Shown: one piece after another, positions 38,121 to 46,677 of the stretch | Layout of the letters: every line of letters begins with the position of its first letter | Numbering within the stretch: position 1 is the first letter of the stretch | Assembly: GCA_037201625.1 (NCBI GenBank) | Contig: JBBCGR010000004.1 | Coordinates: forward strand, 1,178,001 to 1,242,000 | Length of the DNA: 64,000 nt | DNA from: JAMXLO01 sp037201625 | GTDB taxonomy: Bacteria; Pseudomonadota; Alphaproteobacteria; Acetobacterales; Acetobacteraceae | Direction of reading: 5' to 3' | Notes under the pieces: generated by a model | Told to the model about the DNA's origin: nothing | Database searches by the model: none | Seen by the model: only the letters and a program-made list of their open reading frames with translations | Translations under genes and position numbers: made by a program

Positions 38121-39526
38121 TGAGCGACATCCTGACCATCGCGGAGGCGGCGAAGCTGATCGCGGCGAAGAAGCTGTCGCCGGTGGAACTGACGCGCCAG
38201 TGCCTGGACCGCGTGAAGGACCTGAACGGCGAACTGCACGCCTTCATCCTGGTCACCGAGGAGCGCGCGATGGCCGATGCCCGCGCGGCCGAGGCGGCGA
38301 TCATGGCGGGGAAATCCACTGGCCCGCTCTGCGGGATTCCGATCGGCCTGAAGGACATCGTCGACACCAAGGGCATCCCGACCACCTGCCATTCGAAGAT
38401 CCTGCGGGACAACGTTCCGGACAGCGACGCGATGTGCGCGGTGAAGCTGGCGGACGCCGGCAGCGTGATGATGGGCAAGACGGCGACGCATGAATTCGCC
38501 GATGGCGGGCCGTCGTTCGACCTGCCCTGGCCGCCGGCGCGCAATCCCTGGAACACCGCGCATTTCACCGCCGGCTCCAGCAGCGGCACCGGCGCGGGCG
38601 TGGCGGCCGGGCTGATCATGGGCGGCATCGGCACCGACACCGGCGGCTCGATCCGCGGCCCGGCGGCGCTGTGCGGCATCGCCGGCATCAAGCCGACCTA
38701 TGGCCTGGTCAGCCGCGCCGGCGTCGCTCCCGCGGCGTTCAGCCTGGACCATATCGGCCCGATGGCGTGGACGGCGGAGGACTGCGCGATCATGCTGCAG
38801 GCGCTCGCTGGCCACGATCCGCAGGATCCGGCCAGTGCCTCGCGCCCGGTGCCGGACTACACGGCGCAGCTTGGCCGCGGCATCAAGGGCATGCGCATCG
38901 GCGTGATCCACCACTTCCATGAGGTGGACAACAAGGTTGGCGAGACCACGCAGCGCGGCATCGACGCGGCGATCGCCACGCTGCGCGACCTGGGCGCGGA
39001 GATCACCGAGGTGACGCTGTCGCCGATGGCCGAATGGCACGCCTGCGGCACGCTGATCTCGATCACCGAGCGCGCCTCCGCCTATGACGAATGGGCGCGC
39101 ACGCGTCTCGGCGATTTCAGTGCACGGGTGCAGCAGCGGCTGCTGCTGGGCGCGTTGGTCTCGGGCGTCGACTACGTGCAGGCGGTGCGCCGGCGGCGCG
39201 AGTTGCGCGCCGAGTTGAAGGCGGCGATGGCCGGGCTGGACCTGGTGCTGACGGCGGCCAATCCGTCCGAGGCGCCGAAGATCGACGAAGTGCCCGACTG
39301 GGATGTCACGCAGAAGCCCAGCTTCACCATGCCGTTCAACGTCGCGGGCTATCCGGCGATCTCGATCTGCTCGGGCTTCGGCGCGCTTGGCCTGCCGATC
39401 GCGGTGCAGCTTGTCGGCAAGCCGTTCCAGGAGGCGACCGTGCTGCGTGCCGCCGATGCGTTCGAGAAGGCGACCCCGTTCCGCGACCGCCGTCCCGCGA
39501 TGAGCGCGGCGCTCGTCGCGGCGTAG
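38120..39526 (+). CDS. Amidase, AtzE/GatA-like (amidase signature family)
   Basis: A 468-residue amidase-signature hydrolase with the Ser-cisSer-Lys triad: Lys in GLKDIVDTKG, cis-Ser in AGSSSGTGAG and nucleophile Ser in GTDTGGSIRGPAA. Pairing with an AtzG-like subunit points to the AtzE group, which hydrolyses carboxybiuret or similar ureide acids; GatA-like tRNA amidation is unlikely because no GatB is present. The ATG at 38120 is preferred to the GTG at 38117, with GGAGG upstream. It is followed by a repeat-filled gap and then more amidohydrolases. Confidence 0.88.
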   Translation: MSDILTIAEAAKLIAAKKLSPVELTRQCLDRVKDLNGELHAFILVTEERAMADARAAEAAIMAGKSTGPLCGIPIGLKDIVDTKGIPTTCHSKILRDNVPDSDAMCAVKLADAGSVMMGKTATHEFADGGPSFDLPWPPARNPWNTAHFTAGSSSGTGAGVAAGLIMGGIGTDTGGSIRGPAALCGIAGIKPTYGLVSRAGVAPAAFSLDHIGPMAWTAEDCAIMLQALAGHDPQDPASASRPVPDYTAQLGRGIKGMRIGVIHHFHEVDNKVGETTQRGIDAAIATLRDLGAEITEVTLSPMAEWHACGTLISITERASAYDEWARTRLGDFSARVQQRLLLGALVSGVDYVQAVRRRRELRAELKAAMAGLDLVLTAANPSEAPKIDEVPDWDVTQKPSFTMPFNVAGYPAISICSGFGALGLPIAVQLVGKPFQEATVLRAADAFEKATPFRDRRPAMSAALVAA

Positions 39527-39549
39527 TATTTGTGCACGCTGCCGTCGCC

Positions 39550-39650
39550 CCTGTCGTCATGGCGGAGCCTGGCCCCGCCATCCACGTCCTTGTCTCGTCG
39601 ATGACGCCAGGACGTGGATGGCCGGTCTTCGCCGGCCATGACGATGGGGA
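39550..39650. repeat. REP-like paired palindrome, dispersed family 1
   Basis: Two hairpins in inverted arrangement: GTCATGGCGGAGCCTGGCC...ATCCACGTCCT and AGGACGTGGATGGCCGG...CCGGCCATGACGAT, separated by about 25 bases. The whole 100-base unit can fold as one long hairpin. It interrupts the hydrolase gene run between the amidase and the formamidase. Confidence 0.75.
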
Positions 39651-39676
39651 CGATCGCAGCCGCTGAAGGAGATATC

Positions 39677-40633
39677 ATGGCCCAGCATCAGCTTCGCGCC
39701 TCGCCGCAGACCGTGCGCATCGGCGTGTTCGACGCGACGTTCCCACCGGTTATGACCATCGAATCCGGCGACACCGTCGTCGTGCAGTGCGTCTCCGGCC
39801 GTGACGAGGTGATGCCTCCCGCCTCCTCCGGCCTCACGGTGCCGCCGGAACTGTCCGCCATCATCGCCGCCAACCCCGGTTCGAAGGCCGGCCACATCGT
39901 CACCGGCCCGATCGCCATCGCAGGCGCGGAGCCCGGCGACATGCTGGAGATCCGCATCGAGAAGATCGAGCCGGGTGCCGACTGGGGCTACAACATGATC
40001 CGCCCGCTCGCCGGCACGCTGCCGGAGGATTTCCACGAGATGGTGCTCACGCACATCCCGGTCGACAAGGCGCGCATGGTGTGCTCGCTGCCGTGGGGCA
40101 CCGAACTGGCGCTGGCGCCGTTCTTCGGCGTGATGGGCGTCGCACCGCCGCCGGCGTTCGGCACCATCGCCTCGAAGGAACCGCGCGTCCATGGCGGCAA
40201 CATGGACAACAAGGAACTGGTGGCCGGCTCCACGCTGTATCTACCCGTGTGGGTGCCGGGCGCGAACTTCTCGGTGGGTGACGGCCACGGCGTGCAGGGT
40301 GACGGCGAGGTGTGCGTCACCGCGCTGGAGATGTGCCTGACCGGCACCTTCACCTTCACGCTGCACAAGGGCGGCGGGCCGTCACGGCCGCTGCTGAAGC
40401 AGCCGAAGGCCGAGACGCCGACGCATTTCATCAGCATGGGCCTCAATGAGGATCTCGACCAGGCGATGAAGCAGGCGCTGCGGGAGATGATCAGCTTCAT
40501 CTGCTCGCGCAGCAACCTGTCGCGCGAACAGGCCTATCAGTTCTGCTCGCTGGCGGTGGATTTCCACGTGACGCAGACGGTGAACGGCGAGAAAGGAATC
40601 CATGGCATGCTGAAGAAGGGGCTGCTGTTCTGA
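39677..40633 (+). CDS. Acetamidase/formamidase family protein
   Basis: A 318-residue FmdA/AmdA-type metal-dependent amidase that releases ammonia from formamide, acetamide or related short amides. Characteristic are the N-terminal WG/FD-type strand region (IGVFDATFPPVMTIESGDTVVVQCVSG), GHIVTGPIAIAGAEPGDMLEI, GNMDNKELVAGSTLYLPVWVPGA broken by conserved G/N turns, and HGVQGDGEVCVTALE. Ribosome site AAGGAGAT before the ATG at 39677. The stop overlaps the next start by one base (TGATG). Confidence 0.92.
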   Translation: MAQHQLRASPQTVRIGVFDATFPPVMTIESGDTVVVQCVSGRDEVMPPASSGLTVPPELSAIIAANPGSKAGHIVTGPIAIAGAEPGDMLEIRIEKIEPGADWGYNMIRPLAGTLPEDFHEMVLTHIPVDKARMVCSLPWGTELALAPFFGVMGVAPPPAFGTIASKEPRVHGGNMDNKELVAGSTLYLPVWVPGANFSVGDGHGVQGDGEVCVTALEMCLTGTFTFTLHKGGGPSRPLLKQPKAETPTHFISMGLNEDLDQAMKQALREMISFICSRSNLSREQAYQFCSLAVDFHVTQTVNGEKGIHGMLKKGLLF

Positions 40634-41970
40634 TGGACGCGATCACCGCAGGCAGCGTCGCCACCGAGCCGGCGCAACTCACCGCGGCCGAGGCCGCCGC
40701 TCTCATCCGTACCAGGCAACTCTCGTGTGAGGAACTGGTGCGTTCCTGCCTCGCCCGCATCGCCGCGCGCGATCCGGAGGTGAAGGCCTGGCTGTGGATC
40801 GAGCCGGACTATGCGATCCGCCGCGCGCGCGAGATCGACAAGCTGCCGCCGAAAGGGCCGCTGCACGGGCTGCCGTTCGGCGTGAAGGACGTGTTCGACA
40901 CCATCGAATATCCGACGACGCAGAACTCGCCGATCTATGACGGCACGCGCATCGGGCGCGACGCGGCCTGCGTCGCGGTGGTGCGCGGCGCGGGCGCGCT
41001 GATCCTGGGCAAGACCGACACGGTGGAGTTCGCCTCCGGCGGCCGCAAGGCGCTCACCCGCAACCCGTACAACCACGCCCATACGCCCGGCGGTTCTTCG
41101 TCCGGATCGGGCGCGGCGGTGGGCGATTTCCAGGTGCCGCTCGCGTTCGGCACGCAGACCGGCGGCTCGCATATCCGGCCTTCGTCGTTCAACGGCATCT
41201 ACGGCATGAAGCCCACCTGGAACCGGGTGAGCCGCGAGGGCCTGAAGATGGCCTCGATCACGCTCGACACGGTCGGCTGGTACGGGCGCTCGGTGGACGA
41301 CCTGATCCTGGTGGGCACCGCTTATCGCCTGGCCGAGGACGCGACGCCCGTGTCGGTGAAGGGACTACGCGTGGGGTTGTGCCGCAGCCCGATGTGGGAT
41401 GCGATCGAACCGGCGGGCGTCACCGCGCTCGAGACGGCGGCGAAACGGCTGGCGGATGCCGGCGCGATCGTCGAGGACCTCGTGCTGCCCTCGCCGTTCG
41501 AGCAACTGGCGGACGCGCAGAACACCATCTCGACCGCGGAAGGGCGGGTGTCGTTCCTGCCGGAATACGTCAACGCGCATGCGCTGCTGGCGCCGGACCT
41601 GCGGGCGAAGGTGGAGAGCGGCATCACGCGCGAGCAGTTGCTCGCCGCCTATGCCGTCGCCGATCGCTGCCGCCCGGTGTTCGATGCGATGTTCGGCGAC
41701 ACGCTCGACGTGATCCTGACGCCGAGCGCGCCGGGTGAGGCACCGGTCGGACTGCACACCACCGGCAACGCGATCTTCAACCGCATGTGGACGCTGCTGC
41801 ACGTGCCGTGCGTCGGCATTCCGGTGTGCCGCGGCCCCACCAACCTGCCGGTCGGCGTCACGCTGGTCGGCCCTCGGCTGACCGATGCGCGGCTGCTGGC
41901 GGTCGCCAAGGCCGCGGCGCCGGTGATCGATGCCGACCCGAAGGCGGGGCTTCGCGAACTGTGGGCGTAG
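40633..41970 (+). CDS. Amidase (amidase signature family)
   Basis: Second amidase-signature enzyme of the locus, 445 residues. Triad: Lys in FGVKDVFDT, cis-Ser in GGSSSGSGAAVG, nucleophile Ser in GTQTGGSHIRPSSF (His replaces the usual Ile/Val after the nucleophile). It is not a close copy of the AtzE-like amidase at 38120. Start overlaps the formamidase stop; the next gene begins within a few bases of its stop. The substrate is unknown, but co-location suggests a step in degrading the imported compound. Confidence 0.9.
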   Translation: MDAITAGSVATEPAQLTAAEAAALIRTRQLSCEELVRSCLARIAARDPEVKAWLWIEPDYAIRRAREIDKLPPKGPLHGLPFGVKDVFDTIEYPTTQNSPIYDGTRIGRDAACVAVVRGAGALILGKTDTVEFASGGRKALTRNPYNHAHTPGGSSSGSGAAVGDFQVPLAFGTQTGGSHIRPSSFNGIYGMKPTWNRVSREGLKMASITLDTVGWYGRSVDDLILVGTAYRLAEDATPVSVKGLRVGLCRSPMWDAIEPAGVTALETAAKRLADAGAIVEDLVLPSPFEQLADAQNTISTAEGRVSFLPEYVNAHALLAPDLRAKVESGITREQLLAAYAVADRCRPVFDAMFGDTLDVILTPSAPGEAPVGLHTTGNAIFNRMWTLLHVPCVGIPVCRGPTNLPVGVTLVGPRLTDARLLAVAKAAAPVIDADPKAGLRELWA

Positions 41971-41972
41971 CC

Positions 41973-43196
41973 GTGCACGTCGATGCCGAGCGTCTCTGGT
42001 CCGACCTGATGACGCTCGGCACCATCGGTGCGCTGCCGCACGGCGGCTGCGACCGCATGGCGCTGACCGACGCCGATCGTGACGGGCGCAACCTGTTTGC
42101 GCACTGGTGCAGCGAGGCGGACCTCACGGTCTCGATCGACGCGATGGGCAACATGTTCGCCCGCCGCGAGGGCAGCGATCCGTCGCTTGCGCCGGTGATG
42201 GCCGGCAGCCATCTCGACACCCAGTCGCCGGGCGGCAAGTTCGACGGCCCGCTCGGCGTGCTGGCGGCGCTCGCCGCGGTGCGCGCGCTGGACCATGCCG
42301 GCGTCACTACCCGTCGCGCCATCGAGGTGGTGAACTGGACCAACGAGGAGGGCGCGCGGTTCGCTCCCGGCCTGATGGGATCTGCGGTGTTCGCCGGTGC
42401 GATGGATCTGGCCGCGGCACTGGCGGTGACCGATCGCGCCGGGCGCTGCGTCGGCGACGAACTGGCGCGCATCCGCTACGCCGGCGATGCGCCGGTGGGC
42501 GGTCGGCCGGTCGACAGCTATTTCGAACTGCATATCGAGCAGGGGCCGGAGCTTGAGGCGGCGGGCATCACGATCGGCGCCGTGACGCACAGCCACTGGT
42601 CGACCATCACCGACATCGAATGCCGCGGCGAGAACGGCCATATCTCCAGCCTGCCGATGCTGCGCCGGCGCAATGCGCTGGTCGGCGCGGCCCGGCTGAT
42701 CGCCGAGATCGACCGCATCGGCCTTGCCGCGGCGCCGGCCGGGTCGGCGAGCGCGGTGGTGATCGACGCCTGGCCGAACAACCGGATCAACATCCCGCAC
42801 CGCGCCGTGTTCTCCTACGGCATCATCCATCCCGAAGCCGAGGGGCTGGAGCGGATGCAGGCGGCGATCGATGCGGCGACGCAGGCGGTGGCCGAGGAGA
42901 CCGGGCTCGCCTTCAAGCCGCTGATCGTGCGGCGGCGGGAGCCGGTCTATTTCACCGACGAACTTGTCACGATGGCCGAACGGGCGGCAGGTGAACTCGG
43001 GCACTCGGTCACGCGCATGCGCACGCGGCCGGCGCATGACGCGTTCAACATGCTGCGCGTGTGTCCGGTGGAGCTGATCTTCGTGCCGTGCCGCGACGGG
43101 ATCTCGCACAACGAACTGGAATACAGCACCCCGCAGCACTGTGCCGCGGGCGCCGATGTGCTGCTGCAGGCCGTGCTGGAACGCGCCAACCGCTGA
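41973..43196 (+). CDS. Zn-dependent M20 hydrolase (N-carbamoyl-L-amino acid hydrolase / allantoate amidohydrolase type)
   Basis: A 407-residue M20/M28-fold amidohydrolase of the HyuC/AllC/ureidopropionase group, which removes carbamoyl or ureido groups from amino acids and ureides. Metal-site motifs: AGSHLDTQSPGGKFDGPLGVLA, NWTNEEGARFAP, ELHIEQGPELE and the C-terminal FVPCRDGISHNELEYSTPQ. The start is uncertain: GTG at 41973 (reading MHVDAERLW) fits the family; GTG at 41961 overlaps the upstream stop. Last gene of the transporter-hydrolase locus. Confidence 0.9.
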   Translation: MHVDAERLWSDLMTLGTIGALPHGGCDRMALTDADRDGRNLFAHWCSEADLTVSIDAMGNMFARREGSDPSLAPVMAGSHLDTQSPGGKFDGPLGVLAALAAVRALDHAGVTTRRAIEVVNWTNEEGARFAPGLMGSAVFAGAMDLAAALAVTDRAGRCVGDELARIRYAGDAPVGGRPVDSYFELHIEQGPELEAAGITIGAVTHSHWSTITDIECRGENGHISSLPMLRRRNALVGAARLIAEIDRIGLAAAPAGSASAVVIDAWPNNRINIPHRAVFSYGIIHPEAEGLERMQAAIDAATQAVAEETGLAFKPLIVRRREPVYFTDELVTMAERAAGELGHSVTRMRTRPAHDAFNMLRVCPVELIFVPCRDGISHNELEYSTPQHCAAGADVLLQAVLERANR

Positions 43197-43248
43197 GAGG
43201 CGGCGACGTGGCCGGCCGGTCGCCATGCCGGCCGGCCACGTCGTGCCG

Positions 43249-44352
43249 TTATCGCAGCACGATTTCCACGCGGCGGTTCTGCGGTTCGCGCACGCCGGCA
43301 CCGGTCGGAACCAGCAGGTTGGTGTCGCCGAAGCCCTGGATGGTGATGGCATTGGCGGGCACGCCGTCGCGGATCAGCTCGCCCTGCACCGCGCGGGCAC
43401 GTCGCACCGACAGGTCCTGGTTGTACGGCTTCGTGCCCGATGTATCGGTATAGCCGTTCACCTCGATGCGCGTGTACTGCACGCGGGTTGAGTTGTCGGC
43501 GGCCTCCTTGATGATCTGCCGGGCGCGGTCGGACAGCGTTGCCTTGTCCCAGTCGAAGAACACCAGGTACGAGCGTGCGGCGGCGGGTGCCGGCGCGGCG
43601 ATCGGGGTGGGCGGCGGCGCCGGCGGCGGCTGGTTGAAGTTGTAGCGGAGCCCCAGCAGGATCGCGTGGTTGAAATCGTTGCCCAGCCGTGCCCTGCCGC
43701 TGACCGGCGCGACGCCGGCGGCGGGCGTGGCCGAGATGTTGTAGTTGCGCGAGCCCACGCCGTAGAAGCGGTACTCGACCGTCAGCGCGAGGCCGGGCAC
43801 CGGCAACTGCGTGGCGCCGCCGAAGATCGCCTGGTAGGCGATCGCGCCCTGGGTGTCGCTGGAGCCGAAGCGCGGCGCGGCGCCGGCGGTGTTGAACAGC
43901 GCGAAGTTGTTCAGATGCGACCAGGCATAGCCGACGCCCAGTCCGGCATAGGGCGAGAACCACGGCACCTGCACCAGATGCGAGAAGTCGTAGAGCACGT
44001 TGAACATGACGCCGGTCTTGCGCTCGGTGCCGCTGGCGCCGCCGGGGAAGCCGAAATCGCTGGCGCCGGAGAAGCCGTTGCGGCGGAAGTCGCCCTCGAT
44101 CTCGAAGCGCAGCCCGTTCGACAGCGCGTAGCCCAGGCTGCCGAGGGCGACGAAGCCGGGCGACGAATGGATGCTGCCGGCGGCCGCGGTGCCGGTCGAG
44201 TTGATGAAGTGCTCATCCTGCAGCCAGTTCACGCCGGCGCCGGCGCCGATATAGAGCCCCTCGAGCGGCGGCGCCGGCGTCAATTGTGCGGCGGCCATGG
44301 CGGGGACGGAGAAAATAGCGGCGGTGGTAAGCGCGATGCGGCGAAGTTGCAT
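43249..44352 (-). CDS. Outer-membrane beta-barrel protein with C-terminal OmpA domain
   Basis: A 367-residue outer-membrane protein: signal peptide (LRRIALTTAAIFSVPAMAAAQ), an eight-stranded barrel (GLYIGAGAGVNWLQDEHF to HAILLGLRYNFNQ), a Pro/Ala hinge (PPPAPPPTPIAAPAPAAA) and a peptidoglycan-binding OmpA-like domain (SYLVFFDWDKATLSDRARQII, VNGYTDTSGTKPYNQDLSVRRA, RRVEIVLR). It tethers the outer membrane to the cell wall. AGGAGA precedes the ATG at 44352. A good promoter with AT-rich palindromes lies at 44449-44477. Confidence 0.92.
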   Translation of the reverse strand: MQLRRIALTTAAIFSVPAMAAAQLTPAPPLEGLYIGAGAGVNWLQDEHFINSTGTAAAGSIHSSPGFVALGSLGYALSNGLRFEIEGDFRRNGFSGASDFGFPGGASGTERKTGVMFNVLYDFSHLVQVPWFSPYAGLGVGYAWSHLNNFALFNTAGAAPRFGSSDTQGAIAYQAIFGGATQLPVPGLALTVEYRFYGVGSRNYNISATPAAGVAPVSGRARLGNDFNHAILLGLRYNFNQPPPAPPPTPIAAPAPAAARSYLVFFDWDKATLSDRARQIIKEAADNSTRVQYTRIEVNGYTDTSGTKPYNQDLSVRRARAVQGELIRDGVPANAITIQGFGDTNLLVPTGAGVREPQNRRVEIVLR

Positions 44353-44437
44353 CAAGGTCGTCTCCTGGGCGGTACAGTCCCGTGGACGGTGGCGGTAATG
44401 CAGGTGATAAGTCAAAGCACAGCAATGCGAGGGATGC

Positions 44438-44477
44438 GTAACCGTATTATTGTAAATTCATTTGGTTACAATTGTAA
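44438..44477 (-). promoter_or_regulatory. Promoter with overlapping palindromes for the OmpA-type gene
   Basis: On the minus strand TTACAA (44477-44472), a 17-base spacer and TACAAT (44454-44449) form a strong-looking housekeeping promoter about 95 bases upstream of the start codon. The -35 lies within the perfect palindrome TTACAATTGTAA (44466-44477). A wider inverted repeat GTAACC...GGTTAC (44438-44469) spans the promoter, so repression by a dimeric regulator is plausible. AT-rich in a GC-rich genome. Confidence 0.5.
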
Positions 44478-44505
44478 TGCTACGGGATGGGACGGCAGCC
44501 CCCAC

Positions 44506-44637
44506 CCCCTGTCATTGCGAGCGAAGCGAAGCAATCTCCATGGGAGTGCGCAACGTCATGGGGATTGCTTCGTCGCTCCGCTCCTCGCAATGACAGGGAC
44601 CTGGGCGATGGCGTCGCCGTTCCTCGCAATGACAGGG
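44506..44637. repeat. Dispersed palindromic repeat family 2, full copy plus extra right end
   Basis: Full element 44506-44598: CCCCTGTCATTGCGAGCG ... GCTCCTCGCAATGACAGGG, with inner arms GAAGCAATC and GATTGCTTC. A second right end (TCCTCGCAATGACAGGGG) follows at 44621-44638 and leads into the 18-bp tandem array. Same family as 36342-36453. Confidence 0.85.
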
Positions 44638-44650
44638 GTGCCCGCACGCG

Positions 44651-44774
44651 CTGCGACAGGGGCACGCCCTGCGACAGGGGCACGCCCTGCGACAGGGGCA
44701 CGCGCTGCGACAGGGGCACGCGCTGCGCCAGGGGCACGCGCTGCGCCAGGGGCACGCGCTGCGCCAGGGGCACC
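44651..44774. repeat. 18-bp tandem repeat, seven units (minisatellite)
   Basis: Seven consecutive units of CTGCGACAGGGGCACGCS, the last cut at 16 bases. The first four carry GACAGGGG and the last three GCCAGGGG, so the array grew in two steps. The core ACAGGGG matches the end of the adjacent dispersed repeat, from which it probably expanded. It lies 39 bases beyond the phaC stop codon. The 460-base gap between the OmpA-type gene and phaC holds only this, the family-2 repeat and the promoter. Confidence 0.9.
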
Positions 44775-44813
44775 CGCCGTGGCAGCGGGTTCAGGCGCGG
44801 CGGCGGCGGCGGG

Positions 44814-46613
44814 TCAGCTCAGGCGGACCTGCACGTAGCTGCCGGGGGCGTCCTCGATCGGCTTCAGCTTGCCGGCGCCGGGCCGGCGGGCCGGCACCTG
44901 CTCCTTGGACAGCGCCGTCACCCAGCGCTGCCAGTCCGGCCACCAGGAGCCGGCGATCTCGGTGGCGCCCTTGAACCACTCCTCGGGGTCGGCCGGCAGG
45001 TCGTTGTTGATCCAGTGGCTGTACTTGCCCCCGTCCGGCGGGTTGACCACGCCGGCGATGTGGCCGGAGGCCGCCAGTACGAAGCGCTTCGGCCCGCCCA
45101 GCAACTGCGTGCCGCGGTAGGTCGACTTCCACGGCGCGATGTGGTCCTCGCGCGTCGACAGGAAATAGGCCGGCGTCTTGATCTTGCGCAGGTCGATCGG
45201 CACCCCCGCCAGCGTGATGCCGTTCGGCTGCGCCAGCAGGTTCTCCTGGTACATCCTGCGCAGGTAGAAGCTGTGCATCTTCGCCGGCATGCGGGTGGAA
45301 TCGGCGTTCCAGTACAGCAGGTCGAACGGGAAGGGGTCGTTGCCCAGCAGGTAGTTGTTCACCACGAACGACCAGATCAGGTCGTTGGCACGCAGCATGT
45401 TGAACGTGGTGGCCATCTCGGAACCTTCGAGGTAGCCGCGCTTGTTCATCTTCTCCTCGAGCGCGCTCAACTGCTCCTCATCGATGAACACGCCGAGTTC
45501 GCCCGCGTCCTCGAAATCGGTCAGGGTGACGAAGAAGGTCGCGGACTTGATCCGGGTGTCCTTCTTCACCGCCATGTAGGCGAGCGTGCTCGACAGCAGC
45601 GTGCCGCCCAGGCAGTAGCCGATCGCGTTCACCTCGCGCTCGCCGGTGGCCTGCTCGATCGCGTCCAGCGCGGCGAGGTAGCCCTCCTTCATGTAGTCCT
45701 CGAAGCCCTTCTCGGCGAGCGTCTCGTCGGGATTGACCCAGGAGATCACGAACACGGTGTGGCCCTGCGAGACCGCCCATTTGACGAAGCTGTTCCGCGG
45801 CCGCAGGTCGAGGATGTAGAATTTGTTGATCCAGGGCGGCGCGATCAGCAGCGGCCGCTTCAGCACCTTGTCGGTGGACGGGTCGTACTGGATGAGCTGC
45901 ATCAGGTCGTTCTGGTAGACCACCTTGCCGGGCGAGACGCCGATGTTCTCGCCGACCTTGAAGGCGGCCATGTCGGTCATCTTGATGCGGAGCTTGCCCT
46001 TGCCCTGCTCGAGATCGGTGAGCAGGTTGTTCAGCCCCTTCAGCAGGTTCTCTCCGCCCGTCTCGGCGGTCTTGCGCAGCACCTCGGGGTTGGTCAGCAG
46101 GAAGTTGGACGGGCTCATCGCGTCGACGAACTGGCGGGCGTAGAAATCCACCTTCTGCGCCGTCTTGGGATCCAGCCCGTCCACCTGGCGGACCACGTCC
46201 TGCACGTAGCGCGCCGACAGCAGGTAGGACTGCCGGATGAAATCGAACACCTCATTCTCGCGCCAGGCATCGTCCTTGAAGCGGCGGTCGGTCGACGCCG
46301 ATTTGATCACCGGCTCGGGCTCGGCGCCCATCATCCGGCGCGCGGTGTTCTGCCAGAGCGTCATGTAGTCCTGCCAGAACCCGAGCTGGGCGGCCATCAT
46401 CCGCGCCGGGTTGGCCATCAGCCGCGCGGTCATCTCCATGAAGGCGCCGCCGATGTTGAGCGGATCGGGGGCGTGCTCCTCGCTCGCCTGGCGCTTCAGC
46501 CATTCGCCCACGATACGCTGGGAGCGTTCGGCGATGTCGGCCATGGAACGACCGATCTCCGCCGGGTCGGGGAGCTTCAGGCCCGGGACTTCGGTCTTGC
46601 TCTGGTCGGCCAT
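44814..46613 (-). CDS. phaC: Class I poly(3-hydroxyalkanoate) polymerase PhaC
   Basis: Polymerises 3-hydroxyacyl-CoA into PHA storage granules. The 599 residues match class I length. The lipase-like box GYCLGG contains nucleophile Cys334; the Asp and His partners are in STREDHIAPW and ASGHIAGVVNPP. Also typical are LIAPPWINKFYILDLRP, VISWVNPD and the N-terminal PHA-granule domain (PARMMAAQLGFWQDYMTLWQ). The ATG at 46613 follows AAGGA. No phaA, phaB, phaR or phasin gene is adjacent. Divergent from an OmpA-like lipoprotein gene. Confidence 0.97.
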   Translation of the reverse strand: MADQSKTEVPGLKLPDPAEIGRSMADIAERSQRIVGEWLKRQASEEHAPDPLNIGGAFMEMTARLMANPARMMAAQLGFWQDYMTLWQNTARRMMGAEPEPVIKSASTDRRFKDDAWRENEVFDFIRQSYLLSARYVQDVVRQVDGLDPKTAQKVDFYARQFVDAMSPSNFLLTNPEVLRKTAETGGENLLKGLNNLLTDLEQGKGKLRIKMTDMAAFKVGENIGVSPGKVVYQNDLMQLIQYDPSTDKVLKRPLLIAPPWINKFYILDLRPRNSFVKWAVSQGHTVFVISWVNPDETLAEKGFEDYMKEGYLAALDAIEQATGEREVNAIGYCLGGTLLSSTLAYMAVKKDTRIKSATFFVTLTDFEDAGELGVFIDEEQLSALEEKMNKRGYLEGSEMATTFNMLRANDLIWSFVVNNYLLGNDPFPFDLLYWNADSTRMPAKMHSFYLRRMYQENLLAQPNGITLAGVPIDLRKIKTPAYFLSTREDHIAPWKSTYRGTQLLGGPKRFVLAASGHIAGVVNPPDGGKYSHWINNDLPADPEEWFKGATEIAGSWWPDWQRWVTALSKEQVPARRPGAGKLKPIEDAPGSYVQVRLS

Positions 46614-46677
46614 ACCCGTCCTTTCCGTCTGCACCACCACAAGCTACATCAGCGCACGGCCTGGAGCGGATTCGACG

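Noticed and set aside
44651..44774. Regular repeats considered as a CRISPR array
   Set aside because: Units are 18 bp and directly contiguous with no unique spacers; no cas genes.
43666..44838. 390-residue plus-strand frame over the OmpA-type gene and repeats
   Set aside because: Opposite strand encodes a clear barrel-OmpA protein; the tail of the frame is only the 18-bp repeat translated.
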